Positions 55,260-64,000 of a stretch of DNA of 64,000 bases are shown here, piece after piece. The DNA lies in the NCBI GenBank assembly GCA_016709725.1, contig JADJMG010000013.1, positions 1-64,000 of the forward strand, given 5' to 3'. Within the stretch, counting starts at the first letter, position 1; each line of letters opens with the position of its first letter. The notes beneath the pieces were generated by a model. That model was not told the origin of the DNA, searched no databases, and saw only the letters and a program-made list of their open reading frames with translations. The position numbers and the translations under genes are program-made. This DNA is from Bacteroidota bacterium. GTDB taxonomy: Bacteria; Bacteroidota; Bacteroidia; AKYH767-A; OLB10.

Positions 55260-57930
55260 ATGGCAGAAGGCGAAAAAATCGTCCGTATTAACATTGAAGA
55301 TGAAATGAAAACCGCTTATATCGATTATTCGATGTCAGTGATCGTTTCTCGAGCATTACCGGATGTGCGCGATGGATTAAAACCAGTACACCGTCGTGTG
55401 CTTTTTGGTATGTTGGACTTGGGTGTGTTATCAAACCGCGCCCATAAGAAATCAGCAAGAATTGTTGGTGAAGTATTGGGAAAGTATCATCCTCATGGTG
55501 ATAGCTCTGTTTATGATGCGATGGTGCGTATGGCTCAGCCATGGTCATTGCGTTATATGCTTGTTGATGGGCAGGGTAACTTTGGGTCAGTGGATGGTGA
55601 TAGTCCGGCAGCAATGCGTTATACCGAAGCCCGACTTCGCAAAATTGCAGAGGAGATGTTGGCTGATATCGACAAAGATACCGTCGATTTCAGATTGAAT
55701 TTTGATGATACTTTAGAAGAACCAACGGTTTTACCAGCCAAAATTCCTTGCCTTTTGGTGAATGGAGCTTCTGGAATCGCAGTGGGTATGGCTACTAATA
55801 TGGCTCCGCATAACTTGACGGAAGCGTTGGATGCTGTAATAGCCTATATTGACAATAACGATATTACCATCGAAGAGCTCACGAAATACGTGAAAGCTCC
55901 TGATTTTCCAACCGGTGGAATTATTTACGGTCACTCAGGTGTTCGTGATGCTTATGAAACTGGTCGTGGCCGTGTCGTAATTCGTGCAAAAACGCTGATT
56001 GAAACAACAGCTAGTGGCAGAGAACGAATTATCGTTACTGAAATTCCTTATCAAGTGAATAAGGCGGATATGATTAAGAAAACCGCCGACCTCATCAACG
56101 AAAAGAAGATTGAAGGTATTAGCGATATCCGTGATGAGTCTGATCGTACCGGAATGCGCATCATTTATGAAATTAAGCGCGATGCCATGGCATCGGTGGT
56201 TTTAAACCATCTTTATAAACATACAGAATTACAAAATTCATTCAGCATCAACAATATAGCTTTGGTGGGTGGTCGACCCATGATGTTGAATTTAAAGGAT
56301 ATGTTGGTTCACTTTGTGGCTCATCGTCATGAAGTGTTGATTCGTAAAACGAAGTACGAGTTAGCGGAAGCCGAAAAACGAGCACATATTTTAGAAGGAT
56401 TGTTGATTGCTCTTGATCATTTGGATGAAGTAATCGCTTTGATTCGTAAGTCTCAGACTCCTGACGATGCGAAAACTGGCTTGATGGAAACTTTCCAATT
56501 GAGTGAGATTCAGTCGAAGGCAATTTTGGAAATGCGTTTGCAACGTTTAACTGGATTAGAGCGCGATAAGATTAAAGCAGAATATGCTGAGATTAAGAAA
56601 ATGATTGATTTCTATCTTGAATTATTAGCCGACGAAGCCTTGAGAATGAAAGTTTTGAAGGATGAGATGGTGGAAATGCGAGATAAATATGGTGATGAAC
56701 GTCGAACAGAAATCGTATATAGTGCTGATGATTTGAGCATGGAAGACATGATTGCCAATGAACCGGTGGTTGTGACTATTTCTCACTTAGGTTATATCAA
56801 ACGTACTTCTTTGGATGAGTATCGCACACAAGGTCGTGGTGGACGTGGTTCTTCTGGAGCTGCAACCCGTGATGAAGATTTTGTAGAGCATTTATTTATT
56901 GCAACTAACCACAATTACTTATTGCTCTTTACGGAGAAAGGAAAGTGCTTCTGGTTACGTGTATTTGAAATTCCTGAAGGGGCTAAGAATACAAAAGGAC
57001 GGGCATTGCAGAACCTGATTAGCATCACTCCAGATGATAAGGTAAAAGCATTTGTAAATGCGATGAACTTGAGTGAAGAAGGTTATTTGAATAATAATCA
57101 TATCATCCTTTGTACCAAGAAAGGGACCATCAAGAAAACGTTGCTTGAAGCCTATTCTCGCCCACGTCAAAATGGTATCAATGCCATTACAATTAATGAG
57201 GGAGATGAATTGATTGAAGCAAGATTAACTAATGGAAATAACGAGATTTTATTAGCTATCAAATCGGGAAGAGCCATTCGTTTCAATGAGTCGAAAGTTC
57301 GTCCAATGGGAAGAAACGCGTCTGGGGTGCGAGGTGTAAGTTTGGATAGCGACAATGACGAGGTAATTGGAATGGTATGTATCGATATAGCCAAGCCCGA
57401 TACCATTTTGGTCGTTTCAGAAAAAGGATATGGCAAACGTACTGATATTGAAGATTATCGCGTAACAAACCGAGGCGGAAAAGGAGTGAAGACCTTGCAA
57501 GTCACGGAGAAAACGGGACAATTGGTAGGTATTAAGTCGGTGGTGGATGGTGACGATTTGATGATCATAACCAAGAAAGGAACTACGATACGTACTCCTG
57601 TAGATGAATTGCGCGTTATGGGTCGTGCCACTCAAGGGGTGAAATTGATTCGCTTAGACGGAGATGATGAAATTGCTTCTATAGCTAAAGTAGAAGAGCA
57701 TCTTTTAAAAGCAATCGAAGTAGCCAGTGTTGATGGTACTGAAGTTTTTAGATGAAAACGGAAACGTAATAGTGGCCACGGTGATTGAAACAACGGTAGA
57801 ATCTACGATAGAAACCACTGACGAAAGTCCATCAGAAACCATTGAATCCGATGAAATGGAGGAGCCAATTGAAGGCGATGACGAAGCAGAAGGCAACACA
57901 GATCAAGAAGAAAACGACGAAAATAATTAA
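55260..57930 (+). CDS. gyrA: DNA gyrase subunit A
   Basis: Type IIA topoisomerase subunit with IDYSMSVIVSRALPDVRDGLKPVHRR, the quinolone-region HPHGDSSVYDAMVRMAQPWSLR (Ser and Asp at the classic resistance positions), and catalytic Tyr in AAMRYTEARL (about 122). Six C-terminal beta-propeller blades include the GyrA box TNRGGKGVKT, which distinguishes it from ParC. A T-run near 57744-57749 breaks the frame after DGTEV; repair adds LDENGNVIVATVIETT and an acidic tail to 57930, total about 889 aa. The acidic tail is common in Bacteroidota GyrA. Confidence 0.96.
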
Positions 57931-57957
57931 TCAAATCTAATTTATAATATATTCATT

Positions 57958-59103
57958 ATGAAACGCATATTGATTTTATTGGGAGTAATACTTTCACTAA
58001 ATGCATCAGGTCAAAAGGCCGCTGTACAAACAGCATTCAACTACCTTCGTTACGATGATTTAGATAAAGCTAAGGAAGCTATTGATGGTGCGGCAACTGC
58101 TGAATCAACCATTGGATATCCAAAAACATGGTATTACCGTGGAAGCATTTATCATGCAATTTATGAGTCAGTAAAGCCAAAGTTTGCACCATTAAAGCCA
58201 GGATCACTCAGCGAGGCGCAACTTTCGTACGAAAAAGCACTCGAATTAGACACTAAGAACGAGTTTAGAGACGATATCATGAAGCGTTTGGAGGTAGTTG
58301 CTTCTCAGTCGTTGAATAACGGCGTAGACAACTACAAAGAAGGAAAATATGCGGAAGCACTTAAATCCTTCCAAGCATCTGTCGACATCAACAAGAAGCA
58401 TTACAAACGTACAGATACCTTGGCTATCTACAATGCGGGATTAGCTGCCGAGAAGCTAGGCGATGTAACCACAGCCTTAAACAACTTCAAGATATTAACA
58501 GCTGCAAACTACGGAGGATCAAGGTTATATAGCATTATGGCAAACATGTATTTAGAGCAAAAAGATACAGCTAATGCATTGCTAACCATCAATGAAGGTC
58601 GCCAGAAATTTCCAGAAGATGGCACCTTAATTACGCAAGGACTTAACATCTATTTAAGCAGCGGAAAGGATACCGAAGCTTACACACAGAATGAAGAAGC
58701 TATAAAAGCGGATCCAACAAATGCTATTTTATACTATATCAAAGGAAACTTAGCTGATAAACTTGGTAAAAAGGAAGAAGCTGTAGCGGCCTATAAAAAG
58801 TCGATAGAGCTTAAACCAGACAATTTCGATGCGGTATATAATCTGGGTGCAATGTTCTTTAATGATGGGGCAGAGATGGCTAATAAAGCCAATGGAATTC
58901 CAGCCAATAAAGTAGCCGAATATGAAGCTGCCAAAAAGAAATTTGAAGCTAAATTTAAGGAAGCATTACCGTACCTAGAAAAGGCGCTTCAGCTCAATCC
59001 AACCGACATGGCAACGATGCAATCTTTAAAACAATTGTATACTCGAATTGGTGATTTAGCCAAAGCTGGCGAAATGAAGAAGGCAATCGATTCAAAGAAG
59101 TAA
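57958..59103 (+). CDS. Secreted TPR-repeat protein
   Basis: A signal peptide (MKRILILLGVILSLNASGQK) is followed by about seven TPR units (ALKSFQASVDINKKHY, YNAGLAAEKLGDVTTALNNFKIL, EEAIKADPTNAILYYIKGNLADKLGKKEEAVAAYKKSIELKPDNFDAVYNLGAMFF). It is 381 aa, likely periplasmic and mediating protein interactions. It starts 27 bp after gyrA, so a common transcript is possible. A terminator follows. Partner is unknown. Confidence 0.85.
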   Translation: MKRILILLGVILSLNASGQKAAVQTAFNYLRYDDLDKAKEAIDGAATAESTIGYPKTWYYRGSIYHAIYESVKPKFAPLKPGSLSEAQLSYEKALELDTKNEFRDDIMKRLEVVASQSLNNGVDNYKEGKYAEALKSFQASVDINKKHYKRTDTLAIYNAGLAAEKLGDVTTALNNFKILTAANYGGSRLYSIMANMYLEQKDTANALLTINEGRQKFPEDGTLITQGLNIYLSSGKDTEAYTQNEEAIKADPTNAILYYIKGNLADKLGKKEEAVAAYKKSIELKPDNFDAVYNLGAMFFNDGAEMANKANGIPANKVAEYEAAKKKFEAKFKEALPYLEKALQLNPTDMATMQSLKQLYTRIGDLAKAGEMKKAIDSKK

Positions 59104-59110
59104 TATGAAG

Positions 59111-59135
59111 AAAAGGAGGACAATGTCCTCTTTTT
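59111..59135 (+). terminator. Rho-independent terminator after the TPR gene
   Basis: GAGGAC-AAT-GTCCTC with AAAAG/CTTTTT extensions and a T-run. It begins 7 bp after the stop at 59103. Confidence 0.8.
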
Positions 59136-59436
59136 CAGCTATATACTACTTAACATAATATATATTATAGAACAGATATTATGTTAACTTGGCCTTAGTA
59201 AGGGTGTTCGACTTAGGAAGTTCGTTCGAGGATTGTCTAAACGCAACGATCGCAACGTTTAGCTACGTTCGCAACGGTTTTCAAAATGATCATACCATTT
59301 TAATTGTCCAAAAAATCTAACCTCAAGTGTCCTTTAGTGTTCTCTAGTGGCTCTAGTGTTAAAACCGCGTCTCTAATCGAAGGACAATCCTTAATCTTTG
59401 AGAAAGATCAAATAATTCTGAATTCTGCATTCTTAA
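59136..59436. other. Intergenic repeat mosaic
   Basis: The segment contains GC-rich fragments (ACGCAACGATCGCAACG near 59240), CTAGTG-rich units (59330-59355) and an AATTCTGAATTCTGC copy (59413-59439). There is no supported gene. Confidence 0.5.
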
Positions 59437-59832
59437 TTAATCCTCGGCTGCCATCGGCATCAACTTCGGTTTTCGATTCTTTTTGTTGTACTGTTTCGTG
59501 ATAATCCGAACACGATTATCCGCATCAAATTCTACCCCGAAATCATAACAGAATCGATGTGTATGTTCTGTTAATACCAATTCTTCAGTAAAAAACTGCC
59601 AATCATAGCCGTGATAAATAAGCTCGTCGCGGCTAAACTCTTTGGCTTTTCCTTTTGAAAGCTCAAACAGAATAAATCGGTTCTTCCGAAGCTTATGGTT
59701 CACGTGCCTTATCAAGGCATTTCGATAGCCGTTAAACTTATTATGGTGGGCATTCCGACACATGTCGGAACAAAACTTCTTGTCGGATCTACCTGTAATA
59801 AGGTCACCGCATTCATTACATTTTTTTGTCAT
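59437..59832 (-). CDS. Zinc-ribbon protein conserved in Bacteroidota
   Basis: The N-terminal zinc ribbon has CNECGDLITGRSDKKFCSDMCRNAHHN (Cys-x2-Cys and Cys-x3-Cys). After it come RKNRFILFEL, a predicted helix and strands ending FCYDFGVEFDADNRVRIITKQY. This is a family of small proteins known only as hypothetical; nucleic-acid binding is suggested by the ribbon and basic surface (IRHVNHKLRKNR). It is 131 aa with its own unit. Function is unknown. Confidence 0.7.
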   Translation of the reverse strand: MTKKCNECGDLITGRSDKKFCSDMCRNAHHNKFNGYRNALIRHVNHKLRKNRFILFELSKGKAKEFSRDELIYHGYDWQFFTEELVLTEHTHRFCYDFGVEFDADNRVRIITKQYNKKNRKPKLMPMAAED

Positions 59833-60261
59833 TATAGAGCTATTTAAAAGTTTATTTGCTTAGCAATGGCTGTCTCTGGGCTTTTGAAAAATTTCCCAAG
59901 AATTAAGAACGAATGGCTAAAGTAATACGGATTTGATTTTTTCCAAATTTGGAACTAACCTAATCGTGGTGTTTAATTGTACAAAATATTGAATATTAGC
60001 TAATTAAATGGCTAAAATTAAATGGTTTTAAACGTTTGCAAATGGAATTGAATCAATTAAGAATGCAGAATTAAGAATTCAGAATTAGATGAACTTGTAT
60101 AATCGAGAAAGTACTTTAAAACCTATTGGAGACTACCAAAAACACAGAGCACACGAAGGTTTTCACAGAGATCACTGAGAATTTTTAGAAATTGAAAATA
60201 TTGTCATAACTTAAATATTATATCAGCCAGATTCGAGAATCCAGAATCCAAAAGCTAGAAG
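59833..60261. other. 429-bp intergenic region with several repeat remnants
   Basis: Contains the AATTAAGAATGCAGAATTAAG repeat (60056-60086), a CACAGAGATCACTGAG-type fragment (60140-60180), and AAGCTAGAAGCTAG at 60250. I see no gene or RNA. Confidence 0.5.
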
Positions 60262-60756
60262 CTAGTTCGCTAAAATGTACTTTGCTCCTCCAGTAATAGC
60301 TTTGAAATACTTTTTCTCCACCATGTCCCGATCGCCTGATTTCAAATCTGGAACACGTATCAAGACAGGTAAATGAGCAGCTATTTTAGTCAAGGTTTCT
60401 TTATCGAGGGTGGTTTCAAAAGTATAGTTTGTATAAACTACTCCTTGGCTTAAATAACTATTTGGGGTGGCAATAGCCGTGGTTGTTAATTTGATGATTT
60501 CGTCATTATCTAACTTAATGATGAATTCTGAACCAATGGGTGCACTTACATTTAACTCTCCCAGATAGCCTTTTAACACAGATAATCTGGTGAGTTCCCC
60601 TTTATTTTCCATATAAACCCATCGATCTTGATAAGTGGCCGTAATCATTTTTTCACCTGAAATGGGATCATTAATCACTTGACATTTTTGAGAAAATCCT
60701 AAAGACGGGATCGCCAATATAAGAAGTAGAGCAAAGAGAATCTGGTTTGATTTCAT
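60262..60756 (-). CDS. Secreted hypothetical protein
   Basis: The signal peptide MKSNQILFALLLILAIPSLGFSQ is followed by a beta-rich domain of about 140 residues (CQVINDPISGEKMITATYQDRWVYMEN, GSEFIIKLDNDEIIKLTTTAIA, YTFETTLDKETLTKIAAH). A single mature Cys follows the cleavage site closely. I do not recognise the family. No motif of T9SS sorting is seen, so it is likely periplasmic. It stands alone. Confidence 0.7.
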   Translation of the reverse strand: MKSNQILFALLLILAIPSLGFSQKCQVINDPISGEKMITATYQDRWVYMENKGELTRLSVLKGYLGELNVSAPIGSEFIIKLDNDEIIKLTTTAIATPNSYLSQGVVYTNYTFETTLDKETLTKIAAHLPVLIRVPDLKSGDRDMVEKKYFKAITGGAKYILAN

Positions 60757-61122
60757 AAGAAGATTGAATTCGATTTTTTTGGAGGTGTGAATGTATTAAA
60801 ATTATATTTCCAAATAAAAATATTCTGGGGTAATTAAAATCACAGTTTGGCAGGCGCAGCGTTAGCCAAGTTAGGCTCCCATCGACTTTGCTCAGGGTAA
60901 AACGAACGCAGCGATTTTCTAGAAGCTAGCAGCCTGAAGCTAGCAGCCACCCAATAGCGTACGACAAACACTATTTACCATAAAACCACCTCCGTATCAA
61001 TTTGTAAACGCTTGTAGTCGACTATAAATGTTTATTCCCCGACTAATCCCTTCTAGCCATCACATCTTTGCATCGTCGACACCCGCCATGGCCTGGCAAT
61101 AAACTATAAAACCAAAGAAAAA
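60757..61122. other. 366-bp region upstream of ssb
   Basis: The left half holds GCAGGCGCAGCGTTAGCC-like and AGCTAGCAGCCTGAAGCTAG repeats (60845-60950). The right half (about 60960-61122) has low similarity to neighbours and includes CATCTTTG at 61066, a weak -7 candidate, before the ssb start. Confidence 0.45.
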
Positions 61123-61485
61123 ATGAACTCATTAAAAAACAAAGTCAATCTGATTGGCAACCTCGGGTTCAATCCCGAAATCAAAATGTTGGACGGCGGA
61201 AAGAAACTCGCCAAGGTGACCATAGCCACCAACGAAACGTACCGTAACGCAAAAGGCGAACGTGTAACCGATACCCAATGGCATAATCTGGTAGCTTTTG
61301 GAAAAGCCGCAGAAATTATGGAACGCTTCACCAAAGTGGGAAGCAAAATCGCCCTTGAGGGCAAGCTGGTGAGCAAAAGCTACACCGACAAAAGCGGACA
61401 GAAAAAGTATTTTACTGAAGTCCAAGTTAACGAAATCCTAGTGCTTAGCAACTGGAACGACGAAGGAACGGAAACCGAGAATTAA
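61123..61485 (+). CDS. ssb: Single-stranded DNA-binding protein (short paralog)
   Basis: A single OB-fold of 120 aa: NKVNLIGNLGFNPEIKML, KKLAKVTIATNETY, DTQWHNLVAFGKAAEIMERFTKVGSKIALEGKLVSKSY, QKKYFTEVQVNEILVL. The tail ends NDEGTETEN without the DDDIPF-like tip that housekeeping SSB uses to recruit partners. Third-codon bases are more G+C-rich than in adjacent genes, suggesting a different history. It is therefore probably a second SSB for recombination, competence or a mobile element. A strong terminator follows. Confidence 0.88.
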   Translation: MNSLKNKVNLIGNLGFNPEIKMLDGGKKLAKVTIATNETYRNAKGERVTDTQWHNLVAFGKAAEIMERFTKVGSKIALEGKLVSKSYTDKSGQKKYFTEVQVNEILVLSNWNDEGTETEN

Positions 61486-61504
61486 TACCTCTCCCCTCCT
61501 ACTG

Positions 61505-61541
61505 AAAACCGCCCACGACACTTCGTGTGGCGGTTTTTTTT
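61505..61541 (+). terminator. Rho-independent terminator after ssb
   Basis: AAAACCGCC-CACGA with TCGTGTGGCGGTTTT and a run of eight T. It lies 20 bp after the ssb stop. Confidence 0.88.
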
Positions 61542-61691
61542 GTTACATTGTGCGCTGCGGGAGGATAGAGATTTGAATTGGTGTATTGGCAAATTGGTGA
61601 GTTGGCGAATTTCCCCTCCCCAAACAAAGAACAACTCATTATTTTCTACAAAATTCCGCTGCGTGCTTTGCTTAACGCCGCTATCGCCGCG

Positions 61692-61710
61692 CCTGCCTGC
61701 TGCAGGCAGG
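61692..61710. repeat. CCTGCCTGCTGCAGGCAGG palindrome, copy 3
   Basis: Identical to the copies at 17489-17507 and 26678-26696. It sits in the gap between ssb and the XRE gene, next to imperfect TTGGTGAGTTGGCGAATT units (61575-61615). Confidence 0.75.
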
Positions 61711-61764
61711 TTTAAATCGGTGAGTTTTATGTAACTTGAAATCTTAATAATTTATTTTAAAATG

Positions 61765-61794
61765 TTGCACTTTAGTGAAACTTTAATATCTTTA
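61765..61794 (+). promoter_or_regulatory. Bacteroidota-type promoter of the XRE gene
   Basis: TTG (61765-61767), spacer of exactly 19 bp, then TATCTTTA (61787-61794), close to TTTG-N19-TAnnTTTG. The start codon is 18 bp downstream. Confidence 0.55.
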
Positions 61795-61812
61795 CATAAA
61801 AGCTGAACCAAT

Positions 61813-62118
61813 ATGAAACCGAAAAATAAAAACTTGATATCCCACGAGGAATTCAAAGAATTAAATTACGGAAAGCGCGGAACCAAGAAAAGAGATGAAT
61901 TAGAAGCAGGCTCCGATAATTTTTTAATCGGCGTCATGCTCCAACAAGCTCGACTCGAAAAAGGCTTGACCCAAGAACAGCTTGCTGAAAAAGTAGGAAC
62001 TACAAAATCCTACATTTCAAAAATTGAAAACAATATTAAAGAAGTGCGCATCTCTACCCTTCAAAAAATAGTTGAATTGGGGTTGGGTGGACAGCTACAA
62101 TTATTGATAAAGCTATAA
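61813..62118 (+). CDS. XRE-family HTH regulator, HigA-like orphan
   Basis: An HTH domain of the XRE/HipB type occupies residues 40-95 (MLQQARLEKGLTQEQLAEKVGTTKSYISKIENN ... ISTLQKIVELGLGGQL). The N-terminal extension (KNLISHEEFKELNYGKRGTKKRDELEAG) is as in HigA-type antitoxins. The toxin gene (HigB-like) that usually precedes is not found in the 271 bp upstream. It may be an orphan antitoxin or a regulator of unknown targets. Confidence 0.8.
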   Translation: MKPKNKNLISHEEFKELNYGKRGTKKRDELEAGSDNFLIGVMLQQARLEKGLTQEQLAEKVGTTKSYISKIENNIKEVRISTLQKIVELGLGGQLQLLIKL

Positions 62119-62195
62119 TCAAATGTTCGCAATAGAGCATAGAAAATTGATTTTTCTTCAATGAGCTCTTTCAGCATATAATTTCTTACTTGGCT

Positions 62196-63314
62196 CTATT
62201 TTGAAGCTAGCAATTTATGAATCAAAGAAGCTGCATTATACGAAGCTCCTTCTCCTCCTAACTTTTGCTTTAACTCAACAAATGATTCTAACATCTTTTC
62301 ACGTTCATCCGATTCTAAGATTTTTAGCAACTCACTTTTTAATTGTTTTGGATTGAGATCATCTTGGATAAGCTCCTTTACAATTTCGCGATCCATCACT
62401 AAATTGACAAGTGAGATGTACTTTACCTTGATGAGTTGACGAGCGATCCAATAACTTACTTTATTTGCTTTGTAACAAACCACCTCGGGTACTCCAAAGA
62501 TTGCAGTCTCCAATGTGGCTGTTCCACTCGTCACCAAAGCACCTGAAGAAGCACTTAATATAGCGTATGTTTCTCCTTGAATATGAGTGATATTTGATCT
62601 ACTATCAAGGTGGGAAGTGTAGGCTTCTATAGCCTGCGATGGAGCTATCGCTAAAAGGAAATGATACTCGTCCATTCCCTTTGTTGCTTCGATCATAATG
62701 GGCAACATCGTATCCATCTCTTGTTTTCTACTACCGGGCAATAGAGCAATAAGCTTTTTGTTTTCGGGAATATGGTGCTTCTTTTTCCAACTATCGTCAA
62801 TCCATTTACGGGTGCCAATCTCATCTAATAAAGGATGTCCGACAAAGTCGACTTCCATTCCCCACTTATGATAAAATTCCTTTTCGAATGGAAGAATGAC
62901 CAACATCTTGTCTATATCGCGCTTGATCTTATGAATCCTCGATTCTTTCCAAGCCCAAATTTGCGGACTGATGTAATAGATTGTCTTAATTCCTTCTTGT
63001 CTTGCAAACTCAGCTATGCGTAAATTAAATCCAGGATAGTCAATAAAGATTAGAGCATCCGGCTTCCATTGCAGAATATCGTCTTTACAAAACTTAATAT
63101 TCTTGATGATGGTTCGTAGGTTAGCAATCACCTCAATAAAGCCCATAAAAGCGAGCGATCGATAATGCTTTACCAACTCCCCACCTTGTTCTTGCATGAG
63201 ATCACCGCCCCAACACCTAAATTCAGCCTGAGCATCATTTTCACGAATGGCTTTCATTAAATTGCTTCCGTGTAAGTCGCCCGAAGCTTCCCCGGCTATG
63301 ACATAGTACTTCAT
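62196..63314 (-). CDS. lpxB: Lipid-A-disaccharide synthase
   Basis: This GT19 glycosyltransferase joins UDP-2,3-diacylglucosamine and lipid X in lipid A synthesis. It begins MKYYVIAGEASGDLHGS, has WGGDLMQEQGGELVKHYRSLAFMGFIEV, IFIDYPGFNLRIA, YYISPQIWAWKESRIHKIKRDIDKMLVILPFE, FVGHPLLDE, LLPGSRKQE and TSGTATLE. The 372-aa length is normal. It follows the small membrane gene and surE, the usual surE-x-lpxB order. Confidence 0.96.
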   Translation of the reverse strand: MKYYVIAGEASGDLHGSNLMKAIRENDAQAEFRCWGGDLMQEQGGELVKHYRSLAFMGFIEVIANLRTIIKNIKFCKDDILQWKPDALIFIDYPGFNLRIAEFARQEGIKTIYYISPQIWAWKESRIHKIKRDIDKMLVILPFEKEFYHKWGMEVDFVGHPLLDEIGTRKWIDDSWKKKHHIPENKKLIALLPGSRKQEMDTMLPIMIEATKGMDEYHFLLAIAPSQAIEAYTSHLDSRSNITHIQGETYAILSASSGALVTSGTATLETAIFGVPEVVCYKANKVSYWIARQLIKVKYISLVNLVMDREIVKELIQDDLNPKQLKSELLKILESDEREKMLESFVELKQKLGGEGASYNAASLIHKLLASK

Positions 63315-63619
63315 GCAATAATTTTAAAGTACATCACGATGAAGGCATAAATGAAAGTAGCACCAATAACTCCTTTCGCTGCTTTGTCGATTTCCTTGAT
63401 GTAAAAAAGATAAAATAAACCTAAGTTTAAAATCACACCTAAACTTAACACTGCAATGGCTTTGTTGGATTTAGTCACATGATCGATAAACCCATCAAAA
63501 GACATGTAATTGAAAAAAAGCAAATAGTAAATATAAAATCCAAGGATGGGTAAGAGCATGCCTGGCACAAATCCCGATTTGAATTCATCTTTAAGTTTAA
63601 AGGATGGTTTCTTACTCAT
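63311..63619 (-). CDS. Small membrane protein between surE and lpxB
   Basis: A 102-aa product with three or four hydrophobic helices (GMLLPILGFYIYYLLFF, AIAVLSLGVILNLGLFYLFYI, GVIGATFIYAFIVMYFKII). It overlaps the lpxB start by 4 bp and follows surE by 8 bp, so it is co-translated. The family is recognised by position only; function unknown. Confidence 0.75.
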   Translation of the reverse strand: MSKKPSFKLKDEFKSGFVPGMLLPILGFYIYYLLFFNYMSFDGFIDHVTKSNKAIAVLSLGVILNLGLFYLFYIKEIDKAAKGVIGATFIYAFIVMYFKIIA

Positions 63620-63627
63620 GGTCTAGG

Positions 63628-64000
63628 TTAATCGTTCCATTTTACAGTATTCAAATGCGCGATAGCATGGTGCGCAGTAAAATCAAATTGAACTGGAACA
63701 ACGGAAGCATATCCATTTTCCAAGGCCCATTCATCAGTATCTTTGCCGGTATCGAAGTTGACGAACTTGCCTGTCAGCCAAAAATATTTTCTTCCATGTG
63801 GATCATGACGCTCATCAAAATCTTCTTTCCACTTTGCATTCGCTTGACGGCAAATCTTGATTCCTTTGATTTTGCTAGTTGGTAGGTTTGGAATATTTAC
63901 ATTCAGCAAAGTCCCTTCTTGAATTCCAATTTTCAAAACATTTTTCACCACCTTCTCGATGATCTTCATGGAGGGACCAAAATCCGCTTCCAAACTAAAG
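63628..64000 (-). CDS. surE: 5'/3'-nucleotidase SurE (C-terminal part, runs off the window)
   Basis: The visible 124 residues include LLNVNIPNLP, IKGIKICRQANAKWKEDFDERHDPHGRKYFWLTG, DTDEWALENGYASVVPVQFDFTAHHAI, matching the C-terminal half of SurE. The N-terminal DD metal motif lies beyond the right edge. The enzyme hydrolyses nucleoside monophosphates and is standard upstream of lpxB in Bacteroidota. Start not visible. Confidence 0.88.
   Translation of the reverse strand, partial: FSLEADFGPSMKIIEKVVKNVLKIGIQEGTLLNVNIPNLPTSKIKGIKICRQANAKWKEDFDERHDPHGRKYFWLTGKFVNFDTGKDTDEWALENGYASVVPVQFDFTAHHAIAHLNTVKWND

Overview
The window is one contiguous piece of a Bacteroidota chromosome, probably a free-living Flavobacteriia-, Sphingobacteriia- or Chitinophagia-like bacterium. 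The evidence is several C-terminal type IX secretion (T9SS) sorting domains of the YPNP type, PorD and GldI-like T9SS/gliding proteins, the order bamD-omega-coaBC-porD-recN, a fused CcoNO cytochrome cbb3 oxidase, DUF3822 beside rsmD, AT-rich DNA, weak ribosome binding sites and TAnnTTTG-like -7 boxes. I see no rRNA, tRNA, CRISPR array, prophage or intact insertion sequence.

Layout. 1-9 kb: secreted and surface proteins, comprising a TPR/HTH membrane regulator, a broken Ycf48-like propeller, an MbnP/MbnH-like pair (T9SS-exported copper-type protein plus di-heme peroxidase), a collagen-like protein and a delta-60 repeat protein. 9-17.5 kb: DUF4920 lipoprotein, HMG-CoA lyase, a long Lys/Ala/Glu-rich coiled coil, a BadF-type kinase, coaD-rsmD-DUF3822 and a RecD-like helicase. 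17.5-26 kb (minus strand): a complete cbb3 oxidase locus, ccoI-ccoS-ccoNO-ccoQ-ccoP-ccoG-ccoH-safE. 26-31 kb: its probable oxygen/redox control neighbourhood, with a divergent unknown gene, a response regulator fused to a Crp/Fnr module, a PAS histidine kinase, a DUF2892 protein and a beta-CASP RNase. The divergent promoter region carries two TGAC-N4-GTCA palindromes at identical distances from the two candidate -7 boxes.

31-44 kb: DUF922 protein, a T9SS gene with an in-frame amber codon, a DUF2027-Smr protein, hydroxyacyl-CoA dehydrogenase, a large BNR propeller, a solitary oxidase subunit III-like protein, an AlkB hydroxylase, a SAM hydrolase-family enzyme, a DciA-like protein, ndk, a DHH phosphoesterase fused in frame to a GldI-like lipoprotein, and a second FKBP lipoprotein. 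44-64 kb is mainly housekeeping: histone H1-like protein, oxoamine synthase, bamD-omega-coaBC-porD-recN, fabI, clpC, gyrA, a TPR protein, a zinc-ribbon protein, ssb, an orphan XRE regulator, lpxB and a partial surE.

About twenty reading-frame breaks occur in sixteen genes, many at A/T or G homopolymers and several in genes expected to be essential (gyrA, fabI, ccoNO). I read most as consensus errors and give merged coordinates. Intergenic regions hold several families of short palindromic or tandem repeats.
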